33,673 nucleotides of DNA from Clostridiaceae bacterium (GCA_012735465.1 JAAYHJ010000032.1:1-33673), one strand, 5' to 3'. Counted from the stretch's first letter, positions 23,979-32,335 are shown. Made by a program: numbers and translations. Notes: generated by a model not told the origin, from the letters alone.

Positions 23979-24190
23979 ATGAATAATGGTACAGTAAAAT
24001 GGTTTAATTCTGGAAAGGTTTTGGCTTCATCACAAACAATGCAAGCGGTGAGGATTTATTTGTGCATTTTTCAGCGATTGTATCAACTGGATATAAGTCT
24101 TTGAGTGAAGGACAAAAAGTTACATTCAGTATAGAAGCTGATCCCAGAAACAGTCGCAGACTTCGTGCTGTCAATGTTTGCGTAGTGTAA
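23979..24190 (+). pseudogene. Cold-shock protein gene with a one-base frameshift
   Basis: Starts at an ATG 8 nt after GGAGG and reads [13 protein letters not shown], the Csp start. Near 24017-24022 one base is missing. In the next frame the rest is intact: [20 protein letters not shown], then [20 protein letters not shown] and RRLRAVNV to a TAA. The total length of 212 nt is one short of a multiple of three. With one base restored it would be a normal 70-residue nucleic-acid-binding Csp with both RNP motifs (GKGFGFI and LFVHFSAI). As written, translation goes out of frame after about 14 residues. Promoter, leader, ribosome-binding site and terminator are all intact, so this is a recent mutation or a sequence error. 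The usual cspA-type name is not certain. Confidence 0.85.
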
Positions 24191-24213
24191 CGCCGCGGAA
24201 ATATGATTAATTC

Positions 24214-24248
24214 AAAAAGCTTGTCGGATTTTTCCGACAAGCTTTTTT
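24214..24248 (+). terminator. Terminator of the cold-shock gene
   Basis: Perfect stem of about 14 bp (AAAAGCTTGTCGGA with its complement), TTTT loop and a T6 tail, 23 nt past the stop codon. Confidence 0.92.
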
Positions 24249-24373
24249 GATGCGTTTAACATAATCATTGGACTCCTACAAATCTTAGACTACGATTAGA
24301 TGAAATCGTCAAATCATGCTTTGAGTTCCTTAATGTCTTGGAGTAAGGATATTCCGGATTATTGCCAAATAAT

Positions 24374-24420
24374 AAAGGCGGTTCAATACGAGCCGCCTTA
24401 TTTTATGCTATTTATGGCTA
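24374..24420 (+). repeat. 47-bp repeat, left copy, containing a terminator hairpin
   Basis: Identical in 45 of 47 bases to the reverse complement of 31142-31188; the first 36 bases are perfect. The core is a hairpin (24375-24399, arms AAGGCGGTTC and GAGCCGCCTT, loop AATAC). It stands about 74-120 nt past the stop of the SLH-protein gene. The rest of the 24249-24493 gap holds no gene: a 65-codon frame at 24300 has no ribosome-binding site, and no promoter was seen. Confidence 0.8.
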
Positions 24421-24493
24421 TGTTATTTCTTTATGGTACTTATTCCTTCCCCATATATCTGCCCACGAAAGAGCGCTTAGTTAAATTCAATTA

Positions 24494-26848
24494 CTAATGT
24501 ATAATAATTACTCTGATTTTTCCACCGTCTTTTATATCTCTTTCGGAATAAATACTAACCCGTTGTGATTTGTCAGTATCCAGTTTGTTTAAAGAGACCG
24601 GGATGAAATTGCCATCCCCCTCTTTTTTATAAACCTGTACATCTTCTGCCAAACGATAAATCTTGTTTTTTACTTTTATTCTTTCTTCATCATAGGCCTC
24701 TACGATTGCCGAAGATTCAACCGCATTCAAGGCAAACATGCTGTTTATTTTGTTCCCTTCCATCTCTACAGCTATAGGCTGATTCCTGACCGGAGCAAAA
24801 ATCACATCCGCACTTGCATTATATTTTTGCCCTTTTATATAAAACTCATAGCTGGAATTAGTACCCCTGCCATTCTCGTTGTATTCTTTTTTCGTCAATA
24901 TACCATACTGATAGCTGCTGTATGTTGCATTGTTAAGGAATAATAACTCTATATCACCGAACTTGTTTCTTCTTTCCGCATGTATTACTTCTTTATCTCT
25001 AAGCCTGTTCATAGACATCTCGGCTAACTCTACCTTTTTTACAACGGCATCCGAACCTTTTGGATTGCTAATCAGATCCAGTATAACCGGCTGCTTGGAT
25101 AACCAGATGCCGTCAAGCGTTCTTTCATTCTTGTCAAGCACACCGCTCACCGGAGTATATGAAACTTTATGAAGTATTGCAAGGCCATCCTTGAATTTAA
25201 ATGTAACCAATTCACCTTTTATATTCGTATAGTCATTATCTGCTTTATATTCCTGTACCGTACCGTCCGTCTTAAATAACTTTACATAATATTCTCTCTG
25301 CCCTTTATTCTCAGCTTTCTCGGAAATAGCCTCACGTGCATTAACTACTACTGCCATATTGGATAAATCAGAGGCATTCAAATCAACAACATCAACTACC
25401 TTGCCGTTTATTCCCAACAAGACGGTGATACTGTCTTTAATTCTATATGCACCCGGGGATTCATCCAGCTTTGAAACTGCCTTATGCGTTTCAAGCTCCA
25501 ATTCTACACCTGAAACTTTAATTTTGTTAACAAAAGCCTTGGACGGCAATGCTTCTTCATATATACCGGTTATCTTATTGTCGTATACAAACAATCTGTT
25601 TATCTTGTCAGGTGCATTTTTAAGCAGGTAAACAACATCGTAAGCCTTGATATCGGTTAATGAAGCATTTTCACCATTTCGTATTACTTGTATATTCCCT
25701 TTTTTACTAATGTCTATACTTCCAATATTGTTATCGCTTTCTTTAACGTCACTAGTTACAGTAACAGGGCCTTCCAGCCTCGGGTCAAGCAATACCGCAT
25801 AATCATAGCTTCCTTCAAATGCTCCGGAAAGCACGATCATTGAGCCTAAAGAAATATTTGCCTTGTTAGACATAAAGGTACCTTTTTCGCCCTTATAGTA
25901 TACGGTCAGGCTGTCAGGCAATGTGAACACAGATGCGCTTGCCGCGCCGTTAAGGGTGCCAAGGACGCTTATATCATTCCCTGTAATGCTTTTTACCATT
26001 ACCTGCTTGACACTTTGCGGTTTTAAGGAAACATTAATAATTTCGTTATTCTTATTAATAATAACCTTGACCTTCCTGCCTATGTAATCATCCATATTGC
26101 CAATGGAGGTTGTAAACTCTCCTATGTCGGTTTTGACTCTTCCTAACGTAACACTGTCATCCGTTCCATATGTAGCCGTTATAATGCATTCTTTTACCGA
26201 AGCCAGTCCCGACTTTTCCAATAACGTAACCTTGCTTCCGTTAGCTGCCTCATTGTTTACCTCCTTAAACAAGGTCCTGTCCACCATCAAAGCGGCTATG
26301 CCCCTGGTAACGATATCAGTTGATTTGAATTGAATTCCATCCGTAATGCCAAGTGCCTTTGCCTTTTCAATATAATTGTACGGCCATACGCCGCCAAGAC
26401 CTTCCGGGGTGTATCCAAGAATTTTTAATAAAACCGTAATTACCTGGGAATAATTAATTGGTTCATCAGGCCTGAAATTTCCGTCTCCATATCCTGTTAT
26501 GTATCCTTGCCTTGCAGCTACATTAATATATCCGCTTGCCCAATGCCCTGCAGGCACATCACTGTAAAAGCTGACGCCTGCCTCTGATAAGGCCTGTTCC
26601 TTAAGACCTGCAGCGCTGACAGCAATTTTTGCAAACTGTGCCCGGTTTAATGTGTCCATAGGACTGAAGCTACCGTTACTATTCCCACTGATAATACCCA
26701 AGGTTGAAAGTCTTTCAACTGCTTCTGCATATATCGCATCTGCCGGTACGTCCTTAAAGGCTGCGTATCCGATATAGTTAAAATTACACAAGGATAATAT
26801 TACTGTTAATATTAAGCCAAATGCTATAGGATTAATATATCTTTTCAT
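24494..26848 (-). CDS. S-layer-homology (SLH) domain surface protein
   Basis: A 784-residue exported protein. A signal peptide (residues 1-29) is followed by three SLH domains at about 31-75 (FKDVPADAIYAEAVERLSTLGII), 94-140 (FYSDVPAGHWASGYINVAARQGYITG) and 150-195 (WPYNYIEKAKALGIT). These bind pyruvylated secondary wall polymers. The remaining 590 residues are beta-rich, with recurring short Val/Ile/Lys-rich strands, and no enzyme motif is visible. Such proteins form S-layers or anchor outer-envelope structures. It is the last gene after the exporter adaptor, ATPase and permease genes, 30 nt after the permease stop, and is probably co-transcribed. The ribosome-binding site is weak (AAAGG about 15 nt away), which may mean coupling to the upstream gene. 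Confidence 0.9.
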   Translation of the reverse strand: MKRYINPIAFGLILTVILSLCNFNYIGYAAFKDVPADAIYAEAVERLSTLGIISGNSNGSFSPMDTLNRAQFAKIAVSAAGLKEQALSEAGVSFYSDVPAGHWASGYINVAARQGYITGYGDGNFRPDEPINYSQVITVLLKILGYTPEGLGGVWPYNYIEKAKALGITDGIQFKSTDIVTRGIAALMVDRTLFKEVNNEAANGSKVTLLEKSGLASVKECIITATYGTDDSVTLGRVKTDIGEFTTSIGNMDDYIGRKVKVIINKNNEIINVSLKPQSVKQVMVKSITGNDISVLGTLNGAASASVFTLPDSLTVYYKGEKGTFMSNKANISLGSMIVLSGAFEGSYDYAVLLDPRLEGPVTVTSDVKESDNNIGSIDISKKGNIQVIRNGENASLTDIKAYDVVYLLKNAPDKINRLFVYDNKITGIYEEALPSKAFVNKIKVSGVELELETHKAVSKLDESPGAYRIKDSITVLLGINGKVVDVVDLNASDLSNMAVVVNAREAISEKAENKGQREYYVKLFKTDGTVQEYKADNDYTNIKGELVTFKFKDGLAILHKVSYTPVSGVLDKNERTLDGIWLSKQPVILDLISNPKGSDAVVKKVELAEMSMNRLRDKEVIHAERRNKFGDIELLFLNNATYSSYQYGILTKKEYNENGRGTNSSYEFYIKGQKYNASADVIFAPVRNQPIAVEMEGNKINSMFALNAVESSAIVEAYDEERIKVKNKIYRLAEDVQVYKKEGDGNFIPVSLNKLDTDKSQRVSIYSERDIKDGGKIRVIIIH

Positions 26849-26878
26849 TTATACAATCATCCCTTTCATCATTTCTCA

Positions 26879-28054
26879 TTATTCTACCCTTAGTGCCTGG
26901 ATAGGACTGAGCTTTGATGCCTTGCTTGCCGGATAAAGGCCAAAGAATATTCCCACAAAAGCGGAAAATGAAAATGAAATTAACATTGTAAGCATGGTCG
27001 GAGTTGACGGAATTCCCAAGGCATTGCCGATTATATTTGTGAATATAATTCCCAATAAAACACCTACGATTCCTCCCAAACAGCTTACAACAACAGCTTC
27101 AATTAAAAATTGCGCCAGTATGTCTCTCCTTTTAGCTCCCACTGCTTTTCTGATACCGATTTCCCTTGTCCTCTCCGTTACTGAAACCAACATAATATTC
27201 ATGATTCCTATTCCGCCGACCACCAGAGAAATGCCTGCTATGCCTCCAAGCATCATGGTCATGGATTTTGTTGCTTCATTTACGCTTTCAAGCATATCTG
27301 CCTGGTTAAATACCATATATGAATTTTCATTGTTGAAGATTTTAAATAAGAAGTCCTTAAGCTTTGTCATTGCCTGCTCCACAGTATCAGGTGTTTTTGC
27401 CTGTACGTAATAGCTGCTTATCATCGCATTTCTTAGCAACCGTTTTGCTGTTGTATACGGAATCACTACTACATCGTCGGCAGAACCTGCAGTACTATTT
27501 GACTTTGCCTCCAAAACACCTACCACAGTATAAATGTCACCGTTTATCTTTATATGCTGCCCAACAGGATTTATAGAATCAAACAACTCCTGTTGAATAT
27601 AGGTGCCGACTAATGCGACCTTCTGTCTTCTCTCCACATCCAAAGCATTAATAAAACGTCCCTGCTGTACACTTGTATTCCGAGCCGTTTCATAGACTTC
27701 ATTTGTACCGACAAGATTGGTCTGCAGGTTTTTGTTACCTACCTTTACCGTAACATTTCCACTTATAGTAGGTGCAATGCCCTCAATAATATCACTGTTA
27801 TTTTGTGCAAACTCAAGAAGATCTTTTTCATTTACCCTGCGGGTGCTGCCCCTGCCCCTTATACTTAAATTAATCAGGTTGGTTCCCATGCCCTGCAGCC
27901 GCTCCGTTACTTGCCTTGTTGAACCCTGCACAATACTTACCATAACAATTACCGCACTTACACCAATGATAATTCCAAGCATTGTGAGAGCAGACCTGAT
28001 TTTATTTGAAGCTATACCTTTCAGCGCCATTTTAAATGCCTGTATCCATCTCAT
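26879..28054 (-). CDS. MacB-type ABC transporter permease
   Basis: A 391-residue FtsX/MacB-family permease. The N-terminal helix is followed by a large extracytoplasmic MacB_PCD domain (about residues 45-260). Three C-terminal helices carry MLGGIAGISLVVGGIGIMNIMLVSVTERTREIGIRKAVGAKRRDI, the family signature. These transporters move substrates mechanically from the outer leaflet or periplasm rather than through a channel. The gene starts directly at the ATPase stop (TAAATG) with GGAGGTG 6 nt before. Together with the adaptor it forms a Gram-positive MacAB/YknXYZ-like system; YknXYZ in B. subtilis protects against the SdpC toxin. The substrate is unknown. Confidence 0.93.
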   Translation of the reverse strand: MRWIQAFKMALKGIASNKIRSALTMLGIIIGVSAVIVMVSIVQGSTRQVTERLQGMGTNLINLSIRGRGSTRRVNEKDLLEFAQNNSDIIEGIAPTISGNVTVKVGNKNLQTNLVGTNEVYETARNTSVQQGRFINALDVERRQKVALVGTYIQQELFDSINPVGQHIKINGDIYTVVGVLEAKSNSTAGSADDVVVIPYTTAKRLLRNAMISSYYVQAKTPDTVEQAMTKLKDFLFKIFNNENSYMVFNQADMLESVNEATKSMTMMLGGIAGISLVVGGIGIMNIMLVSVTERTREIGIRKAVGAKRRDILAQFLIEAVVVSCLGGIVGVLLGIIFTNIIGNALGIPSTPTMLTMLISFSFSAFVGIFFGLYPASKASKLSPIQALRVE

Positions 28055-28732
28055 TTAAGCCACCTCCCCTTCATCGAGGATTTTCCCGTCATGAATCCTT
28101 ATAATTCTTTCGGCTTGTGCAGCAATATTGTTGTCATGGGTAATTAATACAATGGTTTTACCTGACGCATGAAGCTCATGTATTATATTCATAATTTCAG
28201 TACCTGACTTCGAATCAAGTGATCCTGTTGGCTCATCTGCCAGGATAATAGAGGGCTTGCTTACAAATGCCCGTGCAATGGCAACCCTCTGCTGCTGTCC
28301 GCCGGATAATTCTGACGGTTTGTGATGGATACGATTCCCTAAGCCTACACGTTCCAATGCTTCTATCGCCATCTTCCTTCTTTCCTTTTTTCCGACTCCC
28401 ATATATATAAGCGGTAATTCCACATTTTCAACTGCACTGAATTTAGGAAGCAAATTAAAGCTCTGAAAAATGAATCCGATCTTTCTGTTACGAATACTGG
28501 CAAGAGAATCGTCTTTCAGCTTACTGACTTCCTCACCATCTAAAAAGTATCGTCCGGATGTAGGCGTATCCAGGCAGCCAATTATATTCATTAATGTAGA
28601 CTTGCCTGAACCGGACGGGCCTATAATTGCTACAAATTCCTTAGGCTTTACATGCAATGAAACTCCGTTTAAGGCACAAACCTCATTTGAGCCCATCCGG
28701 TAAATTTTATACATATTCTCTATCCTAATCAT
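28055..28732 (-). CDS. MacB/LolD-type ABC transporter ATPase
   Basis: A 225-residue ATP-binding subunit. It has Walker [10 protein letters not shown] (residues 38-46), the Q-loop [23 protein letters not shown], signature [15 protein letters not shown], Walker [13 protein letters not shown] and H-loop VLITHD. The LolD/MacB/FtsE-type stretch [14 protein letters not shown] is present. It powers the adjacent FtsX-type permease. AGAGGA is about 11 nt before the ATG. It lies 36 nt after the adaptor gene and abuts the permease gene. Confidence 0.94.
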   Translation of the reverse strand: MIRIENMYKIYRMGSNEVCALNGVSLHVKPKEFVAIIGPSGSGKSTLMNIIGCLDTPTSGRYFLDGEEVSKLKDDSLASIRNRKIGFIFQSFNLLPKFSAVENVELPLIYMGVGKKERRKMAIEALERVGLGNRIHHKPSELSGGQQQRVAIARAFVSKPSIILADEPTGSLDSKSGTEIMNIIHELHASGKTIVLITHDNNIAAQAERIIRIHDGKILDEGEVA

Positions 28733-28768
28733 ATAAATGTCATTCCTCTCACTATACCGCCCATAATA

Positions 28769-30772
28769 TTATCTTCTGAAACCACTTCCGCCGGACATCC
28801 CACTGCCGGTCATTCCACCGCCGGGTATTCTACCGCCGGGCATACCGCCACCAGGCATACCGCCACCGGGCATTCCACCGCCGGGCATTCCACCGCCGGG
28901 CATACCGCCACCTACAGGTATTCTGTTCATTGCAGGTACATTGTTATTGTTATTTGAACCACTGTTAGAGCTGACTGTAGGCATATATACTATATCTCCT
29001 TCATTCAAACCGCTTACTATCTCAATAAAATCCTCGTTATTAATGCCAACTACAACCTCTACACGCTTTCTCCCTGACATTGCCGGCATACTGTTATTTC
29101 TGCCGAATGAGCCTGTACGCTGCATGCCTCCCTGTGCATTTTGAAATGCATTGTTTCTTCCGCCTTCTGCACGTTGCTCACCTTGCCGCTCACCTGTATT
29201 CCCGCTTCTCTCCTGTCTCTCACCTGACTGGAAACCCCTTGGTCCTGCTTGACCGCTTGTATTATTAGCATCTCCGTCAGGCCTTCTTCTTCGTTCCCTG
29301 TCCGGTGCATTGTTCCCTTCGGAATTGCCTGTTGGACGTCCCTCCGTTTTTTCAGGAACGTACACAAAATATTTATTGTTCATTTTGGTTACGGCTGCGA
29401 CAGGCAGCAGTAATACATTTTCTTTGCTTTGCACAACGATTTCCGCATTTACGTTCATACCGGGCTTCAGATCTCCCGGGGAAGCAATTGTAACCTCTAC
29501 GGGATAAGTTGTAACTCCGTTTTGAGACGTTCCTTCTGCGGGAATATTTGTGATTTCCCCCTCAAACTCCTCCCCGGGCAATGCATCTGCAGTTACTCTA
29601 ACCTTTTGTCCAAGCTTTACATTGGCAATGTCAAGCTCGTCAACTGAAATTGTAAAAATCATTTTTGATAAATCGGCAATTGTCATTAAAACATTGTTGC
29701 TGTTACCTGCATTATTAATATTGTCCCCTACCTTTGCATTCTTTGTGATAACAGTACCGTCAATAGGTGAAACAATATTATAGTCGTTAAGCTGTTTTAA
29801 TTGTGCTTCAAGTGAAAGCTCCTGGTCTCTTAGGTTCATCTCGCTCTTGGTTTTTGTTACGTATAACTCTTCGTTTTCCAACTCTATAATTTTCTGCCCT
29901 GCTTTCACCCACTGGTTATTGCTGACATATACTTTTTTAACTTTTCCGCTTGTTTTTGCAACAAGGCTTTCTTCCCTAATATTTTTAACAGTGCTTGCCA
30001 CCGGAGATATAATATCCCCCGACGCGCCCTTTACAACACCGTTAACCAATGTTCCTTCCGTAACAGACCCGGGATTATTGACCGTAATTTCCACATCATA
30101 TAAAACCGCTCCGCCTGCCCCTGCTTTTGGCGTGTAATTGATATTTGAAACCGTACCGTCTATTTGTGTCATATACTGCGGAACAATAAGCTGCGCAGGC
30201 TGGCCTACATATATCTGCTCTAACTGTGAAGCCGTAAAGGATATTGTTGCAGTAAGCTGCGAATCATTAATGATATTTGCTATCTTTGTGTTATTACCTA
30301 ACTCGTCTCCCTCTCTAACATTAAAATCCGTAATTTTCCCGTCACAAGGTGCATATACTTGAAGATTCTTAATGCTTTCCAAAACAGCCTCATAATCAAG
30401 CTTTGCCTTTTCAATACTGTTCTTGCTTTTCTCTATGTTAAATGATAAATCGCTGTCATCAATTCTATAGAGGAGATCACCTGCCTTAACCTGCATCCCT
30501 TCTTCAAACGGGGCACTCAGTATTGTACCTTTTACCAGCGGTACAATATCATACCTTGAAATTGGCTGAACCGTTCCTGTTCCAGATATCTTAACTTCAA
30601 TATTTCCGCGCGTTACCGTTACTGTTGATGCCTCTACTGCATTTTTTGATGCTGCCGCCGATGTTATTTTGCTGTATACCATATATCCAACGCATGTAAG
30701 TCCGGCAACAATAATTATAATTAGACCTATTTTTACAGCTTTAAATGAAAAAAAGGATTTTATCTTCTCCAC
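28769..30772 (-). CDS. HlyD/RND-type efflux adaptor, duplicated modules, GGGMP tail
   Basis: A 667-residue membrane-anchored adaptor with one N-terminal helix (12-34). Two lipoyl-type modules follow. Module 1 is split over VKGTILSAPFEEGMQVKAGDLLYRID (80-105) and VYAPCDGKITDFNVREGDEL (139-158). Module 2 is split over TSGKVKKVYVSNNQWVKAGQ (274-293) and IVSPIDGTVITKNAKVGDNI (333-352). Each is followed by a beta-barrel-like stretch. Usual adaptors have one such pair, so this looks like an internal duplication. A low-complexity Arg/Gly/Asn/Gln-rich insertion (about 475-568) interrupts the C-terminal domain, and the protein ends in GGGMP repeats (621-660). The start is a GTG, 7 nt after GGGAGG. It is first gene of the exporter operon and connects the MacB-type transporter to the cell wall side. 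Confidence 0.9.
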   Translation of the reverse strand: MEKIKSFFSFKAVKIGLIIIIVAGLTCVGYMVYSKITSAAASKNAVEASTVTVTRGNIEVKISGTGTVQPISRYDIVPLVKGTILSAPFEEGMQVKAGDLLYRIDDSDLSFNIEKSKNSIEKAKLDYEAVLESIKNLQVYAPCDGKITDFNVREGDELGNNTKIANIINDSQLTATISFTASQLEQIYVGQPAQLIVPQYMTQIDGTVSNINYTPKAGAGGAVLYDVEITVNNPGSVTEGTLVNGVVKGASGDIISPVASTVKNIREESLVAKTSGKVKKVYVSNNQWVKAGQKIIELENEELYVTKTKSEMNLRDQELSLEAQLKQLNDYNIVSPIDGTVITKNAKVGDNINNAGNSNNVLMTIADLSKMIFTISVDELDIANVKLGQKVRVTADALPGEEFEGEITNIPAEGTSQNGVTTYPVEVTIASPGDLKPGMNVNAEIVVQSKENVLLLPVAAVTKMNNKYFVYVPEKTEGRPTGNSEGNNAPDRERRRRPDGDANNTSGQAGPRGFQSGERQERSGNTGERQGEQRAEGGRNNAFQNAQGGMQRTGSFGRNNSMPAMSGRKRVEVVVGINNEDFIEIVSGLNEGDIVYMPTVSSNSGSNNNNNVPAMNRIPVGGGMPGGGMPGGGMPGGGMPGGGMPGGRIPGGGMTGSGMSGGSGFRR
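28811..28912 (-). repeat. 15-bp tandem repeat coding for GGGMP units
   Basis: Six full and one partial 15-bp copies (units such as CATTCCACCGCCGGG and CATACCGCCACCGGG on the plus strand), all in frame. The third bases vary between copies, so the tail is held at protein level but is open to slippage changes in copy number. Confidence 0.9.
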
Positions 30773-30805
30773 AGTAAATCCTCCCTCTGTTACTAATTAA
30801 TACAA

Positions 30806-30874
30806 ATTATATTTTAATAAATCTTTATGTACATTTTGTGAACATTTAATGAAGAATTTATGAATTCTGATGAA
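30806..30874 (-). promoter_or_regulatory. Exporter operon promoter with five direct repeats
   Basis: On the plus strand five RTGWA boxes begin at 30827 (ATGTA), 30838 (GTGAA), 30849 (ATGAA), 30860 (ATGAA) and 30870 (ATGAA), spaced 11, 11, 11 and 10 bp, which puts them on one face of the helix. On the minus strand a perfect -10 TATAAT lies at 30806-30811, 33 nt before the GTG start. Where the -35 should be (30829-30834) there is no consensus, and the repeat array overlaps that position. This is the layout of a promoter activated by an OmpR/PhoB-family response regulator. No two-component genes are in the window. Confidence 0.6.
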
Positions 30875-31007
30875 AAACTATAAAAAATTCCAATCTGTTA
30901 ATAAATTATTCATACTATTTGCACAAATAAGTTATAAAATAAAGTCAAATAAAATTAACAGTTTGTCGGAAAAATCTAATACTTCACTGATGTATTTCTC
31001 GCAAATT

Positions 31008-31115
31008 TGTTGTATAATATTGTTGTATAATATTATTCAACAAGAGACACTCCTTTCAAAAATGTTTGTTTGGCAGCTTACATTTTATCAAAAAAGAGTG
31101 GTCTCTTGTTTTTTT
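31008..31115 (+). ncRNA. Possible small RNA or stray terminator hairpin
   Basis: Two TATAAT boxes (31013-31018, 31027-31032) lie in a 14-bp direct duplication. A hairpin follows: CAAGAGACACTC (31042-31053) pairs with 31096-31108 over one bulged G, an inner AAAATG/CATTTT pairs too, and T7 follows. It could be a short plus-strand transcript ending at an intrinsic terminator, or an 80-bp inverted-repeat element. There is no clear -35. Nothing else was recognised between 30875 and 31141. Confidence 0.3.
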
Positions 31116-31141
31116 ATCCTACAACAATTTTACATGGAGCG

Positions 31142-31188
31142 TAGCAATAAACAGCATAAAATAAGGCGGCTCGTATTGAACCGCCTTT
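31142..31188 (-). repeat. 47-bp repeat, right copy, terminator of the cohesin-SLH gene
   Basis: Reverse-complement copy of 24374-24420 (45 of 47 identical). The hairpin (31163-31187) begins 6 nt after the stop of the cohesin-SLH gene and is followed on that strand by TATTTTATG. In this orientation the stem is fully paired using one G-U, which suits the minus-strand RNA. Confidence 0.8.
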
Positions 31189-31192
31189 TATT

Positions 31193-32335
31193 TTAAATCT
31201 TCAAATATTCATACAGCCTATAAATGAATACTGCCGTTTCGGCCCTTGTCGTATATTGGTTAGGGTTAATCCTATTGTCGCTTCCCTTTACAAGCTCATG
31301 TTCTACAAAAGTTGCAAGGGCTGTTTTTGCATAATCTGCAATCAAATCACGATCATCAAATTTATTTAACACTTGTATATCAATACCGTCTTCAAATAAA
31401 CCTTTATCCTTTATCACCCGGTACGCTATAACAAACATATCCTGCCGGGTTATGGATTCTTCAGGATTAAACTTATTATTGCCAATACCGCTTATCAACC
31501 CGAGTTTTTTTGCTATTCCTATCTCATTGTAATAGTACTTGTCCGGCTGTACATCGGAAAAATTATCATCTACATTTGAGGTCAGGCCTAACATTCTTAC
31601 CAATAAAACTATAAAATCTGCTCTTTTTATATTTAATTGAGGACTGAAGGTTGTATTTGATGTTCCTCTTATAATTCCTTTTTGTGCAAGATAATTTATT
31701 TCATCTTTTGCCCAATCATAACCTGAAAGGTCGTTAAACATTAATATATCTACAGTATCCGCCGGTTCTGGCGGTGTTTCCTGTTTGTCTCCATTATTAC
31801 CTCTATCACCGGCATCATTGCTATCGCCTGTGCTTCCTCCATGACCGCCTTGTTGCCCCGTTGATTTATCTATTTTTACTGCTCCGTTTTCAACGGTTAC
31901 AGGTATGTTTTTTGCATCAAAATCCACAAAATCCACTTCTTTTACTTGTATATCTGCAGTTCCTTCATTTCCTATGGCTATAAAACTAATGCTACACAAT
32001 ACTCCACCGCTTTTAATAGGATCCAGAGTCATAAAGCCCATTCTAACAGTATCCGGTCTATAGTTTTGATTTACAAGCGGCGTTGCATTTTCTATTATAC
32101 TTCCGGCATCACACGAGATGAGTTCAAGCTTTGTATTATCATAGGTAATATTGAAAGTACCCGCGCAGACATTTGAATTTTCCGACAGTATAACATCAAC
32201 CTTTACCGTATCCCCTGCTTTAACCGTTGCACCATTAACTTTCATAACAACATGGTTTTCCTGCGCAAAAGCTGTTCCTAAGGAAAATGTAATAACCATA
32301 ATTATTAAGATTGTCGTACACAGAGCATGTTTCAT
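31193..32335 (-). CDS. Cohesin-like plus triple-SLH surface anchor
   Basis: A 380-residue exported protein. A signal peptide (1-24, AFA before the cut) is followed by a cohesin-like domain at about 28-155 (MKVNGATVKAGDTVKVDVILSENSN, FNITYDNTKLELISCDAGSI, GVLCSISFIAIG). A Gly/Asp/Glu/Pro-rich linker follows (157-195). Three SLH domains then run at about 199-245, 259-310 and 325-380 (the TRAE variant of the SLH TRAE motif appears in the last, ITRQD in the second). Cohesins bind dockerins; with SLH domains this is the plan of small cellulosome anchors such as OlpA of Clostridium thermocellum. AAGGAG is 10 nt before the ATG. It follows a surface-protein fragment by 5 nt and precedes the exporter operon in the same direction. 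Confidence 0.87.
   Translation of the reverse strand: MKHALCTTILIIMVITFSLGTAFAQENHVVMKVNGATVKAGDTVKVDVILSENSNVCAGTFNITYDNTKLELISCDAGSIIENATPLVNQNYRPDTVRMGFMTLDPIKSGGVLCSISFIAIGNEGTADIQVKEVDFVDFDAKNIPVTVENGAVKIDKSTGQQGGHGGSTGDSNDAGDRGNNGDKQETPPEPADTVDILMFNDLSGYDWAKDEINYLAQKGIIRGTSNTTFSPQLNIKRADFIVLLVRMLGLTSNVDDNFSDVQPDKYYYNEIGIAKKLGLISGIGNNKFNPEESITRQDMFVIAYRVIKDKGLFEDGIDIQVLNKFDDRDLIADYAKTALATFVEHELVKGSDNRINPNQYTTRAETAVFIYRLYEYLKI

Noticed and set aside
23979-24190. Programmed frameshift in the cold-shock gene
   Set aside because: No slippery heptamer with a downstream stimulatory structure is present, and Csp genes are not known to need frameshifting.
24300-24497. 65-codon plus-strand frame after the cold-shock gene
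   Set aside because: No ribosome-binding site, overlaps the terminator repeat, and the composition is that of random AT-rich sequence.
30870-31196. 108-codon plus-strand frame in the gap before the exporter operon
   Set aside because: No ribosome-binding site, starts inside the direct-repeat array, runs through two terminator hairpins, and has a Lys/Asn/Ile-rich random composition.
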